From NCBI RefSeq assembly GCF_014193585.1, contig NZ_BLXY01000010.1, positions 1-64,000 on the forward strand: a stretch of 64,000 bases of DNA, read 5' to 3'. The translations under genes were made by a program, and so were the position numbers. Source of the stretch: Geomonas paludis (lineage in GTDB: Bacteria > Desulfobacterota > Desulfuromonadia > Geobacterales > Geobacteraceae). Positions 58,128 to 64,000 of this stretch are shown piece after piece; position 1 is the first letter of the stretch, and each line of letters begins with the position of its first letter. Under the pieces are notes generated by a model that saw only the letters and a program-made list of their open reading frames with translations, did no database searches and had not been told where the DNA came from.

Positions 58128-59138
58128 ATGAGGAAGATGCTGGTTACCGGTGCCGCCGGTTTCATCGGCTTTCACCTGAGCAAGAGACTTTTGGCCGCCG
58201 GCGTCGAAGTGGTCGGCCTGGACAACCTGAACGACTACTACGATGTCAACCTGAAGTACGGACGCCTGAAGCAGCTCGAAGAGACCCCCGGCTTCCGCTT
58301 CGTCAAGATGGAACTCTCCGACCGGGAGGGCATGGCCTCACTGTTCGAGCGCGAGCAGTTCGAGGTCGTCGTCAACCTCGCCGCCCAGGCCGGGGTGCGC
58401 TACTCCCTGATCAACCCCTACGCCTACGTGGATAGCAACCTCTCCGGTTTCATGAACATCCTGGAGGGGTGCCGCCACCACGGGGTCAAGCACCTGGTGT
58501 ACGCCTCCTCCAGTTCGGTGTACGGCGCCAACACCGCCATGCCCTTCTCCGTGCATCACAACGTCGACCATCCGGTCTCGCTCTACGCCGCCACCAAGAA
58601 GGCCAACGAGCTGATGGCCCACACCTATTCGAGCCTCTACGGCATCCCCACCACCGGCCTGCGCTTCTTCACCGTCTACGGGCCGTGGGGGCGCCCGGAC
58701 ATGGCGCTCTTTTTGTTCACCAAGGCGATCCTCGAAGGGCGCCCCATCGACGTCTTCAACTACGGCAAGATGCAGCGCGACTTCACCTTCATCGACGACA
58801 TCGTCGAAGGGGTCACCCGCGTCATCGACAACGTGCCGGCAAAAGACTCCACCTGGAGCGGCGCCCACCCCGACCCGGGCACCAGCTACGCCCCGTACAA
58901 GATCTACAACATCGGCAACAACAACCCGGTTGAGCTGCTGCGCTTCATCGAGGTGCTGGAAAAGGCCCTGGGCAAGGAAGCGCAGAAGAACCTGCTCCCG
59001 ATCCAGGCCGGCGACGTTCCGGCCACCTATGCCGACGTCGACGACCTGATGCGGGATGTCGGCTTCCGTCCCGCCACCTCCATCGAGGACGGCATCAGCC
59101 GCTTCGTCGCCTGGTACCGCGAGTTCTACCGGCTCTAA
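58128..59138 (+). CDS. UDP-glucuronate 4-epimerase-type SDR
   Basis: Product of 336 aa. NAD-binding [36 protein letters not shown] (typical of UDP-GlcA/UDP-GalA 4-epimerases), [15 protein letters not shown], catalytic [11 protein letters not shown], and [19 protein letters not shown]. Supplies UDP-galacturonate for surface glycans. GGAGGAG precedes ATG 58128; the frame is open back to 58065 without a ribosome site. Confidence 0.9.
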   Translation: MRKMLVTGAAGFIGFHLSKRLLAAGVEVVGLDNLNDYYDVNLKYGRLKQLEETPGFRFVKMELSDREGMASLFEREQFEVVVNLAAQAGVRYSLINPYAYVDSNLSGFMNILEGCRHHGVKHLVYASSSSVYGANTAMPFSVHHNVDHPVSLYAATKKANELMAHTYSSLYGIPTTGLRFFTVYGPWGRPDMALFLFTKAILEGRPIDVFNYGKMQRDFTFIDDIVEGVTRVIDNVPAKDSTWSGAHPDPGTSYAPYKIYNIGNNNPVELLRFIEVLEKALGKEAQKNLLPIQAGDVPATYADVDDLMRDVGFRPATSIEDGISRFVAWYREFYRL

Positions 59139-59164
59139 CCCTAGAGGGGACTTGTTCCGCTGAA

Positions 59165-59194
59165 GGGGACTGGCTCCGCCAGGTGCCTGTCCCC
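59165..59194. repeat. GGGACTGG hairpin repeat, copy 3
   Basis: GGGGACTGGCTCCGCCAGGT then GCCTGTCCCC, related to the two copies near 14.6 kb. Followed by CTTGCTTT and may act as a terminator for the epimerase gene. Confidence 0.65.
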
Positions 59195-59230
59195 CTTGCT
59201 TTCGTTACCCTGTCAGCACGCTTTCAGGTT

Positions 59231-59324
59231 CCCTCTCCCTCCGGGAGAGGGTGCCCGGAGGGCGGGTGAGGGCTTTTTGAAGCTGGCATGCCCTCACCCT
59301 AACCCTCTCCCGGAGGGAGAGGGG
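59231..59324. repeat. REP-like paired hairpins (core only)
   Basis: CCCTCTCCCTCCGGGAGAGG, GTGCCCGGAGGGCGGGTGAG, and the mirror CCCTCACCCTAACCCTCTCC with CGGAGGGAGAGGGG. The outer GATTAG/CTAATC ends of the full copies are missing. Confidence 0.75.
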
Positions 59325-59406
59325 ATATGGACGTCTCTGGTGCAAACGCAGTAGCTCATCCGTCTCCACGCAGTTCTACCGCCAAAAAGCTGCAGAAAGG
59401 ATCGCT

Positions 59407-60351
59407 GTGAAATACCGGCCACTCGATTTTTCTGGTGTCAGCACCTACCCGATAGCATCCCGTAAAAACAAGATGAACGTGCAGGAGCACTTCGCCAAAC
59501 CGGTCAGGTCCGGCATGACCGTAGCCGAGCTCCTGGCCGCCATGCCCGACCAACTCGGCTCGCAGGCATTGAACGGCGTCATCGATGCCGTCGTTGCCGC
59601 CCGCGCCAAGGGGAAGCCCGTGGTCATGGCCATGGGGGGGCACGTCATCAAGTGCGGCCTGCAACCGGTGCTCAAATCCCTCATCGATGCCGACGTGATC
59701 ACCGCCGTGGCGCTGAACGGCTCCGGTTCCATCCATGACTTCGAGATCGCCCTCATCGGCGCCACCAGCGAGGACGTCGGAGCCGTGCTCCACGCCGGCA
59801 GCTTCGGCATGGCCGAGGAGACCGGCGCCCAGATCAACGAGGCGCTGAAGCAGGGGGTCGCGCAGGGGCTCGGGCACGGCGAGTCATTGGGGCGGATGAT
59901 CCTGGAGCGCGAGTTGCCCTATCGCGAGCAGAGCCTGATGGCCGCGTGCGTGCAGAAGGGGATCCCGGTCACCGTGCATGTCGCCATAGGCACCGACATC
60001 ACCCATCAGCATCCCTCCGCCGACGGCGCCGTGTTCGGGGCCGCCAGTTTCACCGACTTCCAGATCTTCACCTCAGTCGTCTCCGAGCTCGGTGACGGCG
60101 GCGTCTATCTCAACATCGGCAGCGCGGTATTGTTGCCCGAAGTGTTCCTGAAGGCCCTTTCCATAGCGCAGAACCTGGGGCACCACGTCGACCGGTTCAC
60201 CACCGCCAATTTCGACATGCAGCAGCATTACCGGCCGTTGGTCAACGTCGTCAAGCGCCCCACCTCCGGCGCCAGCCGCGGGTACACCGTCACCGGCCAC
60301 CACGAGATCATGCTGCCGCTGTTGGCGGCAGGCATTTTGGATAGAATCTAA
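59407..60351 (+). CDS. Deoxyhypusine-synthase-like protein of unknown function
   Basis: Product of 314 aa, cytoplasmic. Notable segments: VVMAMGGHVIKCGLQPVLKS, TAVALNGSGSIHDFEIALIG, GIPVTVHVAIGTDITHQHPS and a C-terminal TGHHEIMLPLLAAG. The pattern recalls the NAD-binding fold of deoxyhypusine synthases, but I see no eIF5A-like target and bacterial relatives have diverse or unknown roles. GTG start at 59407 with AAAGGAT ahead. Placed next to hldE, so a role in heptose or surface-sugar metabolism is possible. Confidence 0.55.
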   Translation: MKYRPLDFSGVSTYPIASRKNKMNVQEHFAKPVRSGMTVAELLAAMPDQLGSQALNGVIDAVVAARAKGKPVVMAMGGHVIKCGLQPVLKSLIDADVITAVALNGSGSIHDFEIALIGATSEDVGAVLHAGSFGMAEETGAQINEALKQGVAQGLGHGESLGRMILERELPYREQSLMAACVQKGIPVTVHVAIGTDITHQHPSADGAVFGAASFTDFQIFTSVVSELGDGGVYLNIGSAVLLPEVFLKALSIAQNLGHHVDRFTTANFDMQQHYRPLVNVVKRPTSGASRGYTVTGHHEIMLPLLAAGILDRI

Positions 60352-60879
60352 GCCGTTCAATGTTCAACGTTCGACGTTAACTTCTACACTGCTTTACCTG
60401 TACCGGAGGTGGCGACGTGAGAATACAGCGGTTCGAAGATGTTGATTCGTGGAAAGAAGCACGGCTGTTGGTACGCGAAATCTATCTGCATCTTGGCGGG
60501 TGCAGGGACTACGGATTTCGCGACCAGATTCAAAGAGCTGCCGTTTCGGTGATGTCCAACATTGCAGAAGGCTTTGATCGAGGCAGTAACAAAGAGTTTG
60601 TTCAATATCTCATTATCTCTCGTGGCTCTCTCTCAGAAGTCAAAAGCCTAGCGTATGCCGGACTCGACATCGGAGATCTTGATCAAAAGAACTTCGAGGC
60701 AGTGATGAAGCGCTGCAACAGAATAAGCAATATCCTAAACGGGTTCATCAGGTTCTTGAAGAGCAGCCAGCGCAAGGCCTAGGATTGGCATTGCCGGTTT
60801 TTCAATGGTACAACGTATTTTGCAGTAAAACTTTAGCCAGAGATGCCGATTGAACATTGAACGTTGAACGTTGAACGGC
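60352..60879. mobile_element. Inverted-repeat cassette carrying a four-helix-bundle gene
   Basis: Left arm (60352-60378) GCCGTTCAATGTTCAACGTT then CGACGTT; right arm (60853-60879) is its inverted match, 24 of 27 positions. The left arm begins at the first base after the stop codon of the upstream gene and the right arm ends immediately before the TTTAGGAG ribosome site of hldE. The interior is AT-richer than the flanks and holds one gene. The same arms without a gene occur at 38117-38313. Mobility is inferred, not shown. Confidence 0.65.
60417..60782 (+). CDS. Four-helix-bundle protein (23S rRNA intervening-sequence family)
   Basis: Product of 121 aa, all-helical. FEDVDSWKEARLLVREIYLH, then FRDQIQRAAVSVMSNIAEGF and SRGSLSEVKS are diagnostic of the bIVP/S23 four-helix-bundle family, first found in insertions inside 23S rRNA genes and related in fold to the Avd proteins of diversity-generating retroelements. 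Forms pentamers in known structures; molecular role unknown. GTG start at 60417 after GGAGGT. Codon use is clearly more A/T-ended than in all neighbours, a sign of separate origin. Sits inside the inverted-repeat cassette. Confidence 0.88.
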   Translation: MRIQRFEDVDSWKEARLLVREIYLHLGGCRDYGFRDQIQRAAVSVMSNIAEGFDRGSNKEFVQYLIISRGSLSEVKSLAYAGLDIGDLDQKNFEAVMKRCNRISNILNGFIRFLKSSQRKA

Positions 60880-60892
60880 TTTAGGAGACTGC

Positions 60893-62356
60893 ATGGATCG
60901 TAGAGAAGTAGAATCCCTTTTCGAACGCGCCGCCACCGTGCGCGCCCTGGTGGTGGGCGACCTGATGCTGGACGAATACCTGTGGGGGCGGGCGGAACGG
61001 ATCTCGCCGGAGGCGCCGGTACAGGTGGTCGAGGTGGCGCGCGAGGACCTGCGCCTGGGGGGCGCGGGCAACGTGGTCAATAACCTCGCCGCCCTCGGCT
61101 GCCGGGTCTCGGTTGGCTCGGTCATCGGCACGGACGAAGACGGCCAACTCCTGCGCCACGCCCTGGTGGAGAAGGGCGCCGGGGTGGACGGCCTGGTCGA
61201 GGACCCGCAGCGCACCACCAGCAAGAAGACGCGCGTCATCGCGGCCAACCAGCAGATCGTCCGCATCGATCGGGAGATGCGCTCCTCGATCGGCGCCGCC
61301 AGCGAAAAGGCGCTGCTCGATTACCTCCTCACCCGTCTCTCCGAGTTCGACGTGGTGGTGGTCTCGGACTACCTGAAGGGCGTGCTGACCCCGGCGCTGC
61401 TCGACGCGCTCTGCCGCAAGGGGCGCGAACTGGGCGTGCCGGTGGTGGTCGACCCCAAGGGGGATGACTTCGCCAAGTACCGCGGCGCCACGGTGCTCAC
61501 CCCCAACCGCAAGGAGGCGGAGGTCGCCTCGGGGACCGCCATCACCGACCAGGCCTCCCTGGAAGTGGCGGCCGGCAAGATCCTCTCCAACCTGGAACTG
61601 GACGCGCTCCTCATCACCCGCAGCGAGGCGGGCATGTCGCTCTTCCCGGCACAGGGGGAGGCGGTGCACATCCCGACCGTGGCCCGCGAGGTGTTCGACG
61701 TCACCGGCGCCGGCGATACCGTGATCTCGGTCCTCTCCCTGGGGCTTGCCTGCGGGCTCACCCTGGCGGACGCAGCCTGGGTGGCCAACGTGGCCGCCGG
61801 CATCGTGGTCGGCAAGCTGGGCACCTCCACGGTCTCGCCGCGCGAGATCATCGCGGAGGTCGGGCACTCCCTGCGCGACAGCGACTCGAAGATCAAGAAC
61901 CTCGACGTCCTGGCCCACCTGGTGGCCCGGGAGCGCGCCCGCGGTAAAAAGGTGGTCTTCACTAACGGCTGCTTTGACCTCTTGCACGTGGGGCACGTGA
62001 AGTACCTGCAGAAGGCGCGGGAGTTGGGCGACCTCCTGGTGGTGGGGCTCAACACCGACGACTCGGTGCGCCGGCTCAAGGGGGAGGGGAGGCCGCTCAT
62101 CGAGGAGACGGAACGGGCCCACATCCTGGCGGCCCTGGGGTGCGTGGACTACGTGGCGCTCTTCGACGAGGACACCCCGCTCAGGCTCATCGAAGCGCTG
62201 CGCCCGTCCATCCTGGTCAAGGGGGGGGACTACAGCATCGACCAGGTGGTGGGGCGCGAACTGGTCGAATCGATGGGGGGACGGGTCGAGCTGATCGAGT
62301 TCGTCGACGGCCGTTCCACCAGCCGCATCATCGACAAGATCCTCTCTTCCAAATAA
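60893..62356 (+). CDS. hldE: Bifunctional D-beta-heptose-7-phosphate kinase / heptose-1-phosphate adenylyltransferase
   Basis: Product of 487 aa. N-terminal PfkB/ribokinase domain ([34 protein letters not shown], and catalytic [17 protein letters not shown] near 270). C-terminal cytidylyltransferase-like domain with [20 protein letters not shown]. Makes ADP-D-beta-D-heptose for the LPS inner core. TAGGAG precedes the ATG. gmhA and gmhB are not in the window. Upstream lies the inverted-repeat cassette. Confidence 0.96.
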   Translation: MDRREVESLFERAATVRALVVGDLMLDEYLWGRAERISPEAPVQVVEVAREDLRLGGAGNVVNNLAALGCRVSVGSVIGTDEDGQLLRHALVEKGAGVDGLVEDPQRTTSKKTRVIAANQQIVRIDREMRSSIGAASEKALLDYLLTRLSEFDVVVVSDYLKGVLTPALLDALCRKGRELGVPVVVDPKGDDFAKYRGATVLTPNRKEAEVASGTAITDQASLEVAAGKILSNLELDALLITRSEAGMSLFPAQGEAVHIPTVAREVFDVTGAGDTVISVLSLGLACGLTLADAAWVANVAAGIVVGKLGTSTVSPREIIAEVGHSLRDSDSKIKNLDVLAHLVARERARGKKVVFTNGCFDLLHVGHVKYLQKARELGDLLVVGLNTDDSVRRLKGEGRPLIEETERAHILAALGCVDYVALFDEDTPLRLIEALRPSILVKGGDYSIDQVVGRELVESMGGRVELIEFVDGRSTSRIIDKILSSK

Positions 62357-62429
62357 ACTTTCGGCGCCCCCGGTTGCCATACCGCCGCCGCATGCTATTC
62401 ATTATTGGATCAAATTTAATGGAGGCCTC

Positions 62430-63482
62430 ATGAAGAAGGCATTTATCACCGGCATTACCGGCCAGGACGGCTCCTACCTCGCGGAACTCCTGCTTTCCAA
62501 GGGGTACGAGGTGCACGGCATGATCCGCCGCTCCTCCTCCTTCAACACCGGCCGCATCGACCACATCTACCGCGACCCGCACGAGGCGGACACGCGTCTG
62601 TTCCTCCATTACGGCGACCTGAACGACGCCAGCTCCATCAACCGCCTGCTGCGGGAGATCCATCCCGACGAGATCTACAACCTGGGCGCCCAGAGCCACG
62701 TCCGCGTCTCCTTCGACGTCCCGGAGTACACCGGCGAGGTGGACGCCCTGGGGGCGGTGCGCATCCTGGAGGGGATCCAGGAGGCGGGGATCACGACCCG
62801 CTTCTACCAGGCCTCCTCTTCCGAACTGTACGGCAAGGTGCTGGAGACCCCCCAGCGGGAGACGACCCCCTTCTATCCCCGCTCCCCGTACGCCTGCGCC
62901 AAGGCCTATGCCTTCTACATCACGGTGAACTACCGGGAAAGCTACAACATGTTCGCCTGCAACGGCATCCTCTTCAACCACGAGTCCCCGCGCCGCGGCG
63001 AGACCTTCGTGACCAGGAAGATCACCCGCGCCGCCGCGCGCATGAAGCTTGGGCTGCAGGACCGGCTCTACCTGGGCAACCTCGACGCCAAGAGGGACTG
63101 GGGCTTTGCCGGCGATTACGTCGAGGCCATGTGGCGCATGCTCCAGGCGGACCGCCCCGACGACTACGTGGTGGCGACCGGCGAGACCCACAGCGTCAGG
63201 GAGTTCGCCGAGCAGGTGTTCGGCAGTCTGGGCATGGAGCTCTCCTGGCAAGGGAAGGGGGAGCAGGAGCAGGGGATCGACGTCAAAACGGGGAAGGTGC
63301 TGATCGAGATCGACCCGCGCTACTTCCGTCCCGCGGAGGTCGACCTCCTTTTGGGGGACGCCACCAAGGCCCGGCGCGAGCTCGGCTGGGAGCCGAAGAC
63401 GAGCTTCGCGCAGCTGGTCAAGATGATGACCGAGGCTGATATGGCCACCGCCGAACGGGAGCTGAGAGCCGATGGAAAATAA
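62430..63482 (+). CDS. gmd: GDP-mannose 4,6-dehydratase
   Basis: First step from GDP-mannose to GDP-fucose or GDP-rhamnose/perosamine. Product of 350 aa: [20 protein letters not shown] (NADP loop), [31 protein letters not shown], YxxxK in [38 protein letters not shown] precedes the ATG. Overlaps fcl by 11 bases. Confidence 0.96.
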   Translation: MKKAFITGITGQDGSYLAELLLSKGYEVHGMIRRSSSFNTGRIDHIYRDPHEADTRLFLHYGDLNDASSINRLLREIHPDEIYNLGAQSHVRVSFDVPEYTGEVDALGAVRILEGIQEAGITTRFYQASSSELYGKVLETPQRETTPFYPRSPYACAKAYAFYITVNYRESYNMFACNGILFNHESPRRGETFVTRKITRAAARMKLGLQDRLYLGNLDAKRDWGFAGDYVEAMWRMLQADRPDDYVVATGETHSVREFAEQVFGSLGMELSWQGKGEQEQGIDVKTGKVLIEIDPRYFRPAEVDLLLGDATKARRELGWEPKTSFAQLVKMMTEADMATAERELRADGK

Positions 63483-64000
63483 CGCCAAGATCTTCGTGGC
63501 CGGGCACCGCGGCCTGGTCGGCTCGGCCCTGGTGCGGGAGCTGGAGCGCCAGGGGTACCGGAACCTGGTGCTGCGCAAGAGCTCCGAGCTCGACCTGCGC
63601 GACCAGGCGGCGACCAGGGCCTTTTTCGAGGCCGAGCGCCCGGAGTACGTTTTCTTAGCTGCGGCCAAGGTGGGGGGCATCGTCGCCAACAACAGCTTCC
63701 CCGCCGACTTCATCTACGACAACCTGATGATCCAGAGCAACGTGCTGCATTCGAGCTACCTTGTCGGCGTTAAGAAGCTGCTACTCCTGGGGTCCACCTG
63801 CATCTACCCCAAGCTCGCGCCGCAGCCGATCAAGGAGGAGGCGCTGCTCACCGGCCCGCTGGAGCCGACCAACGAGCCCTACGCCATCGCCAAGATCGCC
63901 GGCATCAAGATGTGCCAGTCCTACAACCGCCAGTACGGGACCCGCTTCATCAGCGCCATGCCCACCAACCTCTACGGCCCCAACGACAACTTCGATCTCA
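63472..64000 (+). CDS. fcl: GDP-L-fucose synthase, 3' end cut by window edge
   Basis: Partial, first ~176 residues. [20 protein letters not shown] binds [24 protein letters not shown] and [20 protein letters not shown] (YxxxK) are signatures of the epimerase/reductase that finishes GDP-L-fucose. It overlaps gmd by 11 bases, so the two are coupled. The window ends within LYGPNDNF. Confidence 0.95.
   Translation, partial: MENNAKIFVAGHRGLVGSALVRELERQGYRNLVLRKSSELDLRDQAATRAFFEAERPEYVFLAAAKVGGIVANNSFPADFIYDNLMIQSNVLHSSYLVGVKKLLLLGSTCIYPKLAPQPIKEEALLTGPLEPTNEPYAIAKIAGIKMCQSYNRQYGTRFISAMPTNLYGPNDNFDL

Overview
The window looks like a chromosomal segment of a GC-rich Geobacterales bacterium (Geobacter/Geomonas/Citrifermentans type). 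This is inferred from gene content: a multihaem-type c cytochrome, DUF4142 and RCC1 secreted proteins, a complete Gram-negative lipid A/outer-membrane supercluster, and families of short intergenic hairpin repeats. No tRNA gene, phage, IS transposase or CRISPR array was seen.

Layout. 1-150: 3' end of a 5S rRNA gene and its terminator. 0.3-5 kb: a radical SAM/SPASM protein, ung, a chemoreceptor and a small exported protein. 5.1-8.5 kb: a leftward signalling operon (TTG-started small protein, HDOD protein, hybrid histidine kinase with Hpt). 8.6-24.7 kb: mixed housekeeping and envelope genes (DMT exporter, zinc-less Fpg/Nei glycosylase, DUF4142 protein, c-type cytochrome, lnt, GH13 debranching enzyme, aroC, fatty-acid-hydroxylase-type membrane protein, YgjP-type metalloprotease, ferredoxin). 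24.9-28.1 kb: bioF-bioH-bioC behind a BirA-type operator. 28.4-31.6 kb: ettA and an RCC1-repeat lipoprotein.

31.7-48.4 kb is an almost uninterrupted rightward outer-membrane biogenesis cluster: lysS, lolC/E, lolD, bamA, skp, lpxD, fabZ, lpxA, lpxB, msbA, an LpxL-type acyltransferase, waaA, lpxK and a GT9 heptosyltransferase. The genes cover lipid A acylation, Kdo and heptose addition, inner-membrane flipping, lipoprotein release and outer-membrane protein assembly. 48.6-51.5 kb holds an acyl carrier protein, an MBOAT O-acyltransferase and a membrane-anchored SGNH/DltD-like protein, formally a DltC-DltB-DltD-like O-acylation trio.

51.7-58 kb is a pseudaminic-acid-type nonulosonate cluster (pseB, pseC, pseF, pseH-like, pseI) followed by a capsule-synthase-type transferase. 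A pseG hydrolase is absent, and a REPIN-like repeat lies between pseF and pseH. 58.1-64 kb continues surface-sugar supply: UDP-glucuronate-epimerase-type SDR, a deoxyhypusine-synthase-like protein, hldE, gmd and the start of fcl (cut by the window end).

The most unusual non-coding content is: (i) a REPIN/MITE-like family, five full copies plus degenerate ones; (ii) cassettes bounded by inverted GTTCAACGTTCAACGTT-type repeats, one carrying an AT-richer four-helix-bundle (23S intervening-sequence) gene and one without a gene, both wedged between a stop codon and the next ribosome binding site inside envelope operons; (iii) a nest of hairpin repeats upstream of lnt; (iv) a 48-codon gene starting directly downstream of the cytochrome terminator.
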